NCBI GenBank assembly: GCA_034509495.1 | Contig: CM067503.1 | Coordinates: 9,043,540-9,107,539 of the forward strand | Origin: Acestrorhynchus altus | Lineage: Eukaryota > Chordata > Actinopteri > Characiformes > Acestrorhynchidae | Length of the DNA: 64,000 nt | Direction of reading: 5' to 3' | Shown here: piece by piece, positions 33,590 to 45,949 of the stretch | Numbering within the stretch: position 1 is the stretch's first letter | Layout of the letters: each line of letters starts with the position of its first letter | The notes under the pieces: generated by a model | The model's input: only the letters and a program-made list of their open reading frames with translations | Told to the model about the DNA's origin: nothing | Database searches by the model: none | Made by a program: the position numbers and the translations under genes

Positions 33590-34360
33590 AACATACACAT
33601 ACACTCATTGTCAAAAAAAATATTTGCACAATTAGTAGCACTCAGACAGAAGTGTCAGCTAGCAATGCTGTCAGGAAGGAAGATAAAGGTTATCAAGAAA
33701 AATTCAGAGGAGACATGTCCTGTCTGGAACAGCACACTGGAGTGTGTGTTCAGAAAAGTTAGGGCCACTGGTTGAAGACTTCATTAAGATAATATCTAGC
33801 TGTCAAAATGCCTGTAATGAACACTAAAGGTGGTCTGGCATTGTACAAAATTGCACCCCACACCATGACGCTAGGCCTTCTGGTTGTGTGACTTGTGACA
33901 AGTTGATCTTGGCACTGACCATGGTGCCTCCCACACATGAATTCATTGGATGTCTTCACCAAGACAAAAGTGGGACTCATCACTGAAGATAACCCGTTGC
34001 CATTTTGAGTGACTCCATACAGTCTGGTGCAACACCATTGAAGTCATACATTGCAATCTGTTGGTTCCATCTGGATGCAATTATTTTATGACAATGAGTG
34101 CATTTATATTTTATGTCCAAATGTTTTTGAAGCTTTGGATCTCTGGAATGATGGGTTTCTAAAAATTTTGGAATGAGTTGAGCAGTTGGGGATGAGGTAG
34201 GGTGATGATCATTCAACTTCCTGCACTTACTAAAACTGTTACTGCTGAATACAGAAAGGCATAAGTGGTCAAAAGAAACCGTTACTTAATTAATACCCTT
34301 GATTTCAGAAGCAACAATGAATGAGTAGGTGTCCCAATACTTTTGTCCATATAGTGTGGT
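33590..34360 (-). mobile_element. Mariner/Tc3-like transposon remnant, family copy 2
   Basis: The minus strand carries DDE transposase words: MSPTFVLVKTSNEF, RRPSVMVWGAILYNARPPLVFI, GILTARYYLNEV. The right end is tcccaatacttttgtccatata. The left part interrupts the dnajc5b pseudogene tail. The frame is broken between 33980 and 34216. Confidence 0.75.
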
Positions 34361-34509
34361 TGATCATCTCAAAGAATGACACAAAAGCATGATACTGCTT
34401 TTCCCAGTTGTCAATATTGATGCTGAAAACTGATATCAATACAAATCTGATCATTTTCTTTATCTTCTAAGTTGTTTTGAAGCACCATTGATTAACTTCA
34501 CTTATTTAA

Positions 34510-34575
34510 TCTATTATTTATTTATGTATTTATTTATTTATTTATTTATATTATTATTATTTTGTTTATTTATTC
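34510..34575. repeat. (TTTA)n microsatellite
   Basis: Imperfect TTTA units with ATT interruptions. Confidence 0.85.
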
Positions 34576-34579
34576 TTAG

Positions 34580-35420
34580 TACAATTATGTCCAATTCCAC
34601 CTACTAAGAAGTTCTGCCCCTATCACATAATGCCACCAAGCAAGATGAAGGCTAGCATGTGGTCCCGGTGACTCACATGCAGCAGCACTGCTTCTTTTCT
34701 CACTCTGCAGCTAATACAACGTCATTGGAGCCCCTGGAAGACAATTCTGTTCAGCTAACAGATGCATGTGTTGGTTAGCATTACACTGAGTGACCATGGA
34801 TAGACAGAGCCCATCCAGAGAGAGTGAGGCCAATTATACTTTACTAGATTTACAGTCAGACGTGGCTGTGACATCACTGGGAATGTGAACTCACAAATTA
34901 GACTATATAAAAATGACACTATTTAAACTGTTAAAAAAAGGGCGGGGATCTAATAGTATTAGTATTACCTCATAACTTTCTACTGTCACATGTAACACTG
35001 CTGTTGCTATTCTACTTTTTTACATTATGTCATGTCTCCTCCAATCTTGCAGAATAACTTCTACAGGTATTGCTCTGATTTTGCTACTGGTTAACAGATG
35101 TCAATGGTGGTGTCTAATAGTGATCTGAGTGCTTAAACATTAGTTGTAGCCCCTTCCCAATCTTAAGGTTTGCAAATTAATAATAGAAGTTCGTGGCTGG
35201 GGACATAAGAACAATATCTATTAAAATAAAGCCAAAAAAGAAAGGAACAAGGAAATATAACATTTAACCAAATAAAACATGCACAGGCACTCGGAATTAA
35301 ATGATTGGATACAGAGTAAAGTTTTACATCAAATTAATTTGAGTAATTCTTGAAATCAATTACATTGCTGTAATGTAAACAAAGGAATTCAGTGGTTGGC
35401 TATGAAATGTCATCAGGAAG
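34580..35420. other. Intergenic sequence, nothing identified
   Basis: No gene or clear repeat was recognised. Confidence 0.3.
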
Positions 35421-35424
35421 AACA

Positions 35425-35630
35425 AGCTTATCGACCAGTATGACCAGTTTGACCAAAATTATATATAATGTACAGCCAGCTAATTTATCAGTACCGGGTA
35501 TGCTTTGATCTGGCTGACCAGATTTTCAATCTCCTTGACCATCAAGGACCAGCTTAGACCATTTGAAACCTAATACCATCAAAACCTGGCCTTAAGGTGG
35601 ATTTTTCAGCAGGGTCCATACATGTCCATC
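35425..35630. repeat. Interspersed 'ctggt/accag' repeat, copy 3
   Basis: Contains cgaccagtatgaccagtttgacc, ggaccagcttagacc and a tttttcagcagggt end, as in the 4.2 and 18.9 kb copies. Confidence 0.55.
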
Positions 35631-36544
35631 TGGGTATATATGTAATGTTAATAATAATACATTTTTTGCCTGAAATCACCCTGTATGTACAATTTCCCAA
35701 ATCTTGTTACATTTTGAAAGCTTTTATCACCAAATCCAGTACAGATAACAGACATTTTACTGCACAGTTTATTTAATAAACAGTTATTTTGGTATATAGT
35801 ATGTGCTTACTTTCACTCAAAAAAAACAGGAAAATATATCAGTAAAAATGGAATTTTAGTGGAATTATATGCATTAAACATCTGCTTCCCATCCCCACTG
35901 TGAACAATACTAAATGAAATAGTGAGCTTCAAATAAAAGCTTAAAAATTTAAAAAATATGTAGAATTCCCTTTAAACTGGGAATTGAAATCTGGGGTCGA
36001 GAGGTTTTGTGAGAAACTCAGGCCTGGGATGTATAGATGGAGAAGCCTGGGCCAAAATCATGCATAATTAAGAATTTCATTTATACTACATACTGTATGT
36101 GATATAAGCAGAACCATTTCTTCCCAACATCAGTACTTTTCTGCATCTGACACAAATTTGGAAATTGGGTACTTTGCACGCATGTCAGCTCAAGCTTGGG
36201 GAGCACATTCTAACAAAGTTTGAACAACAGTTAAGAATTGCATAACCCCTAATTGTTCATCATTTCTTTAACAGAGCAAAAGCTGTCTTCTGAAGAAAGT
36301 GGAATGGGCTTTGATATTGGTGCACACGTCTCAGAGCTTAAAATACATGTTTTTCTAAACACAGTTAGACACCCCGTTAGTGACAATAAATAGACCAGAT
36401 ACGTCTGAGCCAGATGTTTGGATATGAACCATTGTTTTTGTGCCAGTTAGCTGTAGGGTTTTTTTTTTCATGTCTGCTGAAGTCCCTCACAAAACTGATA
36501 ATTACTGCCTCTGAGTCATTTCTCAAAGTGAGTTTGCATACCAG

Positions 36545-36995
36545 TTATTTTTAGTTATCACTCGATAATAGGAAACAATCTGTTTGTTTCCACACTTTGA
36601 AAAATATGCGAGACTGAGGCGACATGAAACACTAGCCTTTATGAGTCCCTTTCATGTCATATTTGCCCACAGCTCTTCCTATCAACCACACCACGTTTGT
36701 GTACCATAGACCAGCAGACAGGATGCTCAATGCTGCTTCTAAATATATGGGCCAGGCAAACACCACAAAGGACAGTTTACATTGTGACTTACTCGAAAAC
36801 TCTCCGAACATCCAGTGCCATGGCTTTAGCCTCAGAGAACTTTTTCTGGGCAGACAGCTTCAAACAGCCTTGCCCACTGTGGGGGAAAAGCCAGCAAACA
36901 GTGGGATGCCCTTCAAATGGAGGGACATACTGTTCATTCCATGGGCAAAAAATGGCAGGCTGCTGGGGAAGACCAAAAGCAAATCACTCTGACGT
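36545..36995. promoter_or_regulatory. Candidate regulatory element upstream of trim55
   Basis: A non-repetitive, relatively GC-rich stretch 2.4-2.9 kb upstream of the trim55 start. A perfect MEF2 consensus (CTAAAAATAA) lies on the minus strand at 36545-36554, and a TEAD/MCAT core (CATTCCA) at 36935-36941. Such sites fit a muscle gene, but the assignment is inference from short motifs only. Open frames here look incidental. Confidence 0.3.
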
Positions 36996-37734
36996 CCTTG
37001 GACTGAACAAAACCTTTTTGTGCACTGCATGCAATTAGAAATATAACAGTGCTTAGGGGCATTTCCTTTGTTGCTGTTGTTGTTGATGATTGCTGTTCCT
37101 GCTTACCTGTATATTTTCCCCATGGGTGACACTCCTGTTATGTATTAGCCAAACAACACTAGTGACAAGACCCACTTCATGACAGACCAGCACATAATAC
37201 ACAGCAATTTCACATAAACGTCTGATCTGAATATCTAGAATTCAGTATCTTTATCAGATATGGAACAGCTGTTCAGTATCTTTTAAATGGTCTTTCATCA
37301 TTTAACACACACCCAATTTCATACATTATCCTCTTTCTGTTTTCAACTAATGCTCTCAGTAAATAACTTAATAGTAACAATTATTTACTTCTGTCCATAT
37401 TTAAAATATAAGACTTGGTAATATGATGACAATGACAACTTGTTCAAACACGATTTCAGTTTTGACGGGTTTTGATTTGGGCTGCTTTATAACAAAGCTT
37501 GATCAGTCTTTTGCAAGGGAACAAGGGGTACTATTAAAAGTCTATTTACAAAAAACAGGATAGCAAATTAGTTATTTTCCCTTAGTATTGATTTTAAAGT
37601 AGCTGCTCATCTCTAAACACTTACTCTAGACAGGTATTAAGAAATTGTTTTGACAGGCTACGTTCATGTTTCATGACAAATAATTAAAAACGAATGAAAA
37701 ATGTTTGTTTTCTGAATTGTTGAAAAAGTGTGAC

Positions 37735-37821
37735 TCCTTCGAGCCGGATTCGAACCAGCGACCTAAGGATTTCAGCTGCAGCCACTACAGTCCTCCGCTC
37801 TACCAACTGAGCTATCGAAGG
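37735..37821 (-). tRNA. tRNA-Tyr (anticodon GTA) with 14-nt intron
   Basis: The minus strand gives CCTTCGATAGCTCAGTTGG, then the anticodon arm with GTA (plus-strand 37786-37788). A 14-nt intron follows at 37771-37784, directly after base 37, as in nuclear tRNA-Tyr genes. The T-arm (CTGGTTCGAATCCGG) and pairing acceptor end CGAAGG follow. A TTTTT terminator lies downstream at 37723-37727. Confidence 0.95.
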
Positions 37822-38129
37822 GCCCTGCCGATAGGATGGTTTAGTACTGTATTAAAAGCTAATGTGGTGAACCAGCCCACGCTTTTTCTATTGTTGATAT
37901 ATTATAACAGCTATATATTCATTAAAATTTATATTTTATATATTATATAAATTGTACTATAGCACCCTTTAGAATAATTTCCTTCGGGTTGGCTACATGA
38001 CTCTACAGCGCCCCCTACCTTTTTTAGTTCCTTTCTTTCTAAGTTACTTAGTTTTCGCCGTGGTTGCCACAAAACTTTCCCGTGTTCACAAGAACTTCAG
38101 ATGGTGCACAAATGCCCACCGGTAACACT

Positions 38130-38330
38130 GGTACCAGCATAACACACACTAACACACCAGCATCACCACAACCATGTCAGTGTCACTGCAGGGCTGTGAA
38201 TGACCACTGTGGTGGACCTCTGGGGTCCTGACCATGGGAGATCAGGGTGACAGGTGCGTAAAGTGATGGAGCTGACAGAATGGGCAGTGAATGTAGAAAC
38301 AAGGATGTCATAATGTTATGGCAGATTGTG
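38130..38330. repeat. Interspersed repeat, second copy of the 1690-1915 family
   Basis: Contains acacactaacacaccagcat, gtcagtgtcactgcagggctg, ggggtcctgaccatgg and gtagaaacaaggatgtcataatgttatggc. The last phrase is typical of these fish repeats. Confidence 0.65.
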
Positions 38331-38589
38331 TACAATGGAATAAAGTACAATAAAAACAAACTCAACTTATATGTTGCAGTTTAACTTCAGCTGTTAAAGC
38401 TGTTCCTTGTATAGGCTCTTTTACATTCTTGCAATGCGTGCTCCTACACTCATCATGAACAGAGTTGCACCCCAAAGGAATCAGCCAACAGGAATGAAAG
38501 GTGATGGGTTGTCCCATTGTGCATTCTGCTTCGGAGTTCAAAAACAGTTTGAGCAATTGAAAGAGTCCAAGAGGTCTTATCATAGGGCT

Positions 38590-38900
38590 CCATGAAGCTG
38601 GGAGGTCTTTTCGAAGTATTGCACTTCATGCGGGTTGAGCAGATTTGACCACAGTATGCTGTATGTTGGTGGCAGTGGATAGATGAAGGCTCACACCAGT
38701 GGCATGACCTATCCCTGATTGAAATTATGTTGGATGTCACTATCAAATGCCAGCCCTACTGCAAAATCTGCAGGAACTGTGTGAGAATATTCAAGATGCA
38801 TGGGGTATATTATCAGAGTACACCGTCATGAACTTTAACAACTACATGCCAAGGTGTCAAGTATGTTATGTTAGAAAACATGGCATGGTGTGTGTAATAC
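38590..38900 (+). mobile_element. Tc1/mariner transposase C-terminal remnant
   Basis: The plus strand reads LSLIEIMLDVT (from the SPDLNPIEHLWD motif) and, in another frame, LLQNLQELCENIQDAWG and YTVMNFNNYMPRC. These correspond to the C-terminal end of Tc1-type transposases. Confidence 0.6.
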
Positions 38901-39422
38901 GCAGCAACACACAACCATGGTTAGGGTTAGGATTAAAGTTTGCATCTTGGTCAACTGGTGCTCCCTAATGGTAGAACACTTGCTAAGTATGTGAAAGGGA
39001 GCAGGATTGATGTCCATGTTCTCCAGCAGCATCTTTTCTAAAACCAAAATGTACTTATTAACGATTTGTGTATGGCCACTACTCAGTAATTTATATTCCA
39101 TATTGACACATATGAAAGGATTTATGATGTGCCATGAAATATTAATTTTGCTGTCTTTGCTCAATAGATGTGGGTCAACAGTCGAGGTCCAGCATTCTTA
39201 TATGGTAAAGTAAACATGGCAACTGAGGGGAGGTGTTCTAAAAACAGCACACACTGATGGGAGGTCTGCATAGGGGGGCACATGATCTACCACAGTTAAG
39301 CAATGGAGCAGGCCTGATTTCAACATGACACAGCCACCAGGAGACTTGATAACTGGATAATACAGGCATAATTAGTAGTCTTACTTTATTTTCCTTGCGT
39401 TTTCTCATCTCCTCCTCCAACC

Positions 39423-39542
39423 ATGGACAGTTTGGAGAAGCAGCTCATCTGTCCGATTTGCTTGGAAATATTTACAAAACCAGTAGTGATTCTTCCATGT
39501 CAACACAACCTCTGCCGGAAATGTGCGAATGACATATTTCAG
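39423..39542 (+). CDS. trim55: trim55 exon 1, RING finger first half
   Basis: Encodes residues 1-40 (MDSLEKQLICPICLEIF through CANDIFQ). The donor is TTTCAG|GTACCT. An opposite-strand frame over this exon is a shadow. Confidence 0.93.
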
Positions 39543-42500
39543 GTACCTTCTTTTCTTTCTTTCTGCTCCCAAGAAACGTATTTTCACATTGGAACAGGGC
39601 AGAGGAAACAGTCTCTGAGTTAGTACTTTCTTAATGTGAATGAACACATGTATACAAACTGATGTAGGTTATTCATTTGTTTGTTTATTAGCATTTATTT
39701 CATATTCTAAAAGCAAGTGTGGTCCATTATGTGGGGTTTAATGTAGGACACTAGCTTTTAACCTTTGTCCTTGCCTTTGTGCAGTTTAAAGAGATAGGAA
39801 AATTGTTTTTCATATAACACACTCGCGCTTTCCATTCTTCCTGCTCTTATCAAAATCCACTTGTCAGATCTAGTACTTAACTGAGGGGTTTATTCAGACA
39901 TGTCTCAGTAAGGAAATCACTAAATTGAGCAAGATTGCAGCCCTCCAGAGTTGCAGCTCATCAGCTCAGGGGCTGGTTGTACCAACAGGTCTTTAAGACC
40001 ATCCGCTGAGTCAGTCATGGTGAGAAATATTTTTCAAAGAGGACCACAGGGGTTTTAGCATGAATGACTGGATCTATTTTTTCTAAAATATGTCCACTTA
40101 AATGCTTTATAGGAGATCAAGAACATATATCTGAATTGTCAAATGAAGTCACTTTATTTTTTGCCAAAGAACTTCAAGAACAAATTTCCATTGCTTTTTT
40201 AAATAAATTAGTTAAATAAACTAAGGCTCAAAGACTGCTTGTTCTGAATTTGTGCCGTCACAAAAAATAATGAATTCACCCATTTTCACAATTTCCCATT
40301 CAGCCTACCTATTAGAAGGTGGGGTAAAGCAGTTTTGCTCCACCCACTCATACTAAATTGTAAGCAGCATTTCAGCATGGAATGAATGTTTTTGGCACAT
40401 AAAAAACACAAATCTCAGTGAAAAGACCCTTATCATCCAAAAGAGTTGTGCCCAGAAGAAAATATTTATTGTGCTACACATACAGAAGTAGTGACTCTCA
40501 GTATGGCGTCATAAAACAATATGAAATACATCTAACAATGGAGTTGTAGAGGTTCCTTATGGTGTCCTGTGATAATCCATCCAATGCAGCTTGAATATTC
40601 TCACTACAACTGTTCTGTAGATTTGTGCATGTATGGAGTGGAATTTTTTATAGTGTGACCAATAGCTTCCCACACATTTTCAGTTGCAGATCTGGGGATA
40701 GGTCTGTCAGTATGACTGGCCATATTTGTGCCTTCAACACACATTGCCCTGATGGAATAGAACATCAGAGTGTGTGTTTGGAAAAGGTAGAGCCACTGGA
40801 TGCAGGACCTCATTAACATAACATTTGGCCTGTAATTAAGGTGATGTGGCATCATACGAAATTCCACCCTACACCATGACACATGACAGGCCTTCTGGAT
40901 GCATGACGTGTGACAAACATTTGATCTTGGTGCTGACCATGATGCCTCCACACACGGATATGTTGGTCTTTTTCACCAAGATGAAAGTGGGACTCATCAC
41001 TGAAGATGAGTGACTCCATGACAGCCTGGCATGACACCATTGCAGCTGTACATTGCAATTAGTTGATTTTTTTCTGGTTGCAATCCTTTTTCCCTTTGAT
41101 ATGTTATCTGTCTATATTTATACATCTACATTTATAGAATTTTGAGTATCATTTCAGTAACAACATAATATATTAGTGTCCAGGTTATCTTGCTGGTATA
41201 TATGTTGTTTATTGATATTAAACAGATGAAATGAAACCAAACAGGTTATGACTGTTTTGGAAGACATACTTTTAACAGTGTAGAAGTTATAAATATCTTT
41301 AGTTATGGTCTTTCATCGGTACCGCCCAGTACAAAGTATTCCACTTCCATAGTCTCTGCAGTATTGCACAATGATCTGTAAATTTGAGGAACACACTGTT
41401 GGATAACATTTATTTCCTTTATTCCCTGTTCCCTGCCCAGACCTCTAACCCTTACCTTCCTACCAGAGGAGGAACAGTGACTTCAGGTGGCCGTTTCAGA
41501 TGTCCCTCCTGCAGACATGAGGTTGTGCTGGATCGACATGGAGTTTACGGCTTGCAGAGGAATCTCTTAGTGGAAAACATCATTGACATGTACAAACAGC
41601 AATTCACAAGGTCAGAGTGATTTAAATGGACAAGGTTGGAAACTGAAAACAAGATTCCCTTACCACATGACCACAACATCTAGGTATAATGTTTCAGTTC
41701 CCAGGGAATCAAATACTTTTACAGAATCCACAGTGTGAGAAAACATTAATAAAAATGTTCCTGATAAAATGTACAGTAATCATAAGAGACCAATACTGTC
41801 AAAGTTTTTAGTTTTATGGTACAGTAAATAGGCAGTTCTGGGCAAAATTCCTGAACATTTTAATGTGGTCTGTACCAATAAAAAGTGATATTAGAATTAA
41901 TCCAGAAAACATTGATGCACAATATATAGTGATTCTATGTGTCAGTTTCAACAAAGTGGATATGATCCCCAGCACTACTGTTTATGTAAACGGGTTTTCC
42001 TGGCACATGCTTTATGGTGGACTGGGGGGAACAGTAACAGTATGTTGTTAAAAATAACGATGCCAAATGGATACAAAAAGGTTCAAACCAGTGCAACACA
42101 ACACTTTAGGGTTCCCGGTGAAATGTAGAAGAACTGTAGAAGGTTTCTTAAAAAACTGTTGTCGTAAAGGAGCAAGAAATGAAGCAAGATGAAGCAAGAT
42201 GCAAGAAAAAAATACTTTTTTAAAGGTTTCACATGAAAGTTGTAGACCAATGGCCAAATTTTGGGTATTTAGATCCTGTGCATTACACTAAAAATATTTA
42301 CAATTAGAATTGTTTAATTCTGAACAATGTTAGGGTTAGAATTAGGACCCAGAATAAGGTGACTTAAGCAAAGTTAAGAGAAAGTTATCATATATTTAGT
42401 TGAAAGCAAAGTAAAGATATGCAAAGTATGTACAAAGAATCTGTAAAGTGTGTCTTATACAAATAAAGTGTTGAATGTCTCTTTTCTCTGGAGTCATATG

Positions 42501-44179
42501 TACTCTATATGTACAGACAGCACAGGCAGTTTAATTCCACAAAGACTTACAGATAAATCCATACACAATATTCAATTTGATTCAATACTGTGGTCAGTTG
42601 ATACATTTTAATGTACTTTACAGTGTCCTGATCTAGGCACAAGGTAGTGAAATAGCCACAATCTTACACATTCAACACAAGCCAAAAACGCCACAAGCCA
42701 ACAATACAAATATGCTCATATTATTTGATGCAAAGTGATACTGTGTTTCACTTCATTTCTACATATTTAATAATCTCTGATAATAATCACATACAGTTAT
42801 CATAAGCACTAAAACTGAAACAGTGTGTCCATCACCTAAATCAGTGAGCACTTAAAATTTTTAGCACCTAAATAAGATTATTGTTGTGGACATATTTTTA
42901 TTATGGTCAGTTTTATGGAAAGATTTGGTCCCTTTCTGTTTGAGAAGAGTTTTCACAAAGCCTCAGAGTGACCACCCTCAGACACATTTACTGTGCAAAG
43001 TCTGTGCAGTGCTTAAAATTGTATTTTTTTTTCTAGCTTTTCTTGCTGAAAAACACATTGCTTTTAAGAATAGAAATCCCTTGAGCGGTACAATTTAGCC
43101 CACGTTCAGTGCTTTCAGGCTGCCACTCAGTTTGGCTTTATTTATGAGTCAACATACTTTCTAAATGAGATGAAGACTTTAGCATTAGAGCAAATCATGT
43201 TATTTGATCTGACAATGTCCTAAACTGCATCCTGGTTTCCTTATATTCCTTGGAAAATAAATCTCAATTTATTTTATAAACTAAAATCTACATATGAAAC
43301 ACATCTAAGACTGCAATGTCAGTAGTTCACAATTTGCACAAGCATTTCCTCCTACTGCTAGTTTGCAGTAGAAAATGCAGTTTGGACAAAAGATTCACTT
43401 TACCACAAAGCATACCAAATAAAGGTGCAAGGGGCTGGTGGTATCAGTAACATATCCAAACCAATAGAGAATTCTAAGCTTGAGTGGTTTGAGGACTGAA
43501 GCTTCTTTTAGTAAAGGGCCCAAGAGCAAAGGTGATCCTGCAAAGGCTGTCTGTGGTCAAGACTTGAGGGCGTTACAAGCCACAGCATGCAAGCCACAAC
43601 ACACCCCCAAATCAGATAAACATAGTGCAATTAATGGTTCTGCTCTTACCCAACGGCGCAGAGGGAATTCTCTGCTTGCTGATTCCATAGCAGAGCACGA
43701 AGGGTACACATTTTGATTAGGAAGGTCACCTTTTGGCTTACGTTTTAATAAGTGCCTTATTGATGTTCCACAGCAGCCAACCTGCTCCACAGAGGACCGA
43801 TGACCAGCCCATGTGTGAGGTGCATGAAGATGAGAAGATAAACATCTACTGTGTGACGTGTGCTGTACCCACCTGCTCCATGTGCAAGGTGTTTGGCGCT
43901 CACAAGGACTGTGAAGTGGCGCAAATGAAAAGCATATACCAAGTTCAAAAGGTAAAATCTTATTTAGTGTGTATGTGTTAAAAACCTAGATAGGTTGTAA
44001 ATATTCAGTGGCATACAAATGTTTGGGCACCCCTGATTAAATTTCTGTTACTATGAGAGTGAAGTTGGTCACACTGCTAGGTCCAAACAAGGTAAATCAG
44101 AGATTAAATTTTTAATTTAACATTAATTTAACATTAATTTTCATGTCAAGTTACATAAAAGGGTTCCCCTTAAATAAAA

Positions 44180-44234
<55 letters not shown>

Positions 44235-45906
44235 TGTGTGTGCAGCCGGGTGGCAAAAGCACTATGGTAAATAGCTGGTCACAAGACTATTATTAGACAG
44301 CTGCTGTATTAACTGTAGATTTCCCACTAAATATGTATTCTTGTTGACTTAGTAATAAAATACAATTTCAGAGTTGGGATGGTTTATTAGTCATCAGGTC
44401 TCTATGAACACCCCATTAAGTTTGTTATTCATTAAATATGAAATGTCCTATGAATTTTACCTGAGTACCTTTTCTTGAGCCTGTTAATCTCTCCTTATTC
44501 AACAATATCAAGAGCATGATTATATCATTTGTCTCCCAAAGCAAATGTTAATTTAAAATAAAAATGTTTCTGACAAGGGTATATAACATCTTGACACTGA
44601 ATTTGACAGCTACTGTAAACATACTGTACATGACATGAGACACATGGCAACTTTTTAGGTTTAGGACAGTGAGGACATGGCTGGTGTAGACTACGCTGGA
44701 AGTCTCTTGGGCTATGCTGATTACCTCAATAAATTAGTTTTCTTTTCTGTGATTACTCCTGCAATTTTTGGCGAAGGGATGTGATCCCCTTTGGCTATTA
44801 AATATTTGCCATCCATCTTCTTTGCAGCTGGTGCAGTTTAATGCCCAACAGCTCCTTGTTGGGGTTGCTCTTTGTTGTGAAGAGTGCTGCTTTCTTTCCC
44901 CTGGTTGCATGCACAAACCTGTCTATACCCCACCACTCAAAACATTACCACCTCAGACTATACACTCTAAATTGTCGAGGCCAGCAGAATTGTATAGGAA
45001 GAAGATGTTTTCCACAGATTTTCTATTTGCAGATTTAATGTAATTTAAACAGTGCATTTACTAAATCTGTTTAGTGAAACAGATACTTTTTGCAAGGCTA
45101 GACTTTAGTTTAGTCATGCAAATAATCAATTGTTCAATATTTGTTTATTTTGTTAAATCTACTTTGATATAAAAAATAAAACTGCTTAATTATTTTAAGC
45201 TGAAAATGATTAATCACAATAAAGAGATTAATTATATGCTATGAAGCTGATTCTGGATTTGAATTAAATATAATATAAACTTTTTTACAGTTCTAGCTAT
45301 AGCTACTCTTCTATTAAACATGTATTAAATAATATATTCTGTTTGTGAAGTAATTTTGTATATTGTAACTTTACTGATTTCCTTGATAACTTTGATGCTT
45401 GGTGTAGCTAATGTAGTTAGCAAGTTATTGTGGTAGTTGCTGAAAACACACAAAACATTTAGTGGTATTAATGTAAGTTACCAATTATTCCTAATGTTGT
45501 AATATACTAATGATATTGTTCAGAAGTGAGTCCTTCGGTATTGGGGTGATTGCTGGGGTATTGCTATGTGGCTAGATGCAAAGGTACAAAACCAGAACAG
45601 GAACAGACCTGGTGTAAATGAAAATATCAGTAAGTAGTCATGGTTTGTATTTGGACGCATGGAGCACAGAAACATGCAGATCTGGTCTGGTACTGGATTT
45701 TAAAAATACTGGACCAGATTTCCTTTGTTTACTCTGTTGACCAGATCTGTTTTCGAATCCATCACAGATGTTACCATAGATTTGACCAAGATGAAAAAAA
45801 TGGACAATGATAGCTCAGTTAACAAAGGGGATGATTTTGACAATAATAATGACAGTAGTAATGACAATAATAATAATATCAATACAACAACAACAACAAC
45901 AACAAC

Positions 45907-45949
<43 letters not shown>

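Noticed and set aside
36654..37038. Two overlapping frames of about 112 codons
   Set aside because: No domain, splice site or promoter. Better explained as a non-coding, possibly regulatory, stretch.
43480..43716. 78-codon plus-strand frame in trim55 intron 2
   Set aside because: Not needed for the trim55 frame, no acceptor/donor pair, and absent from MuRF proteins.
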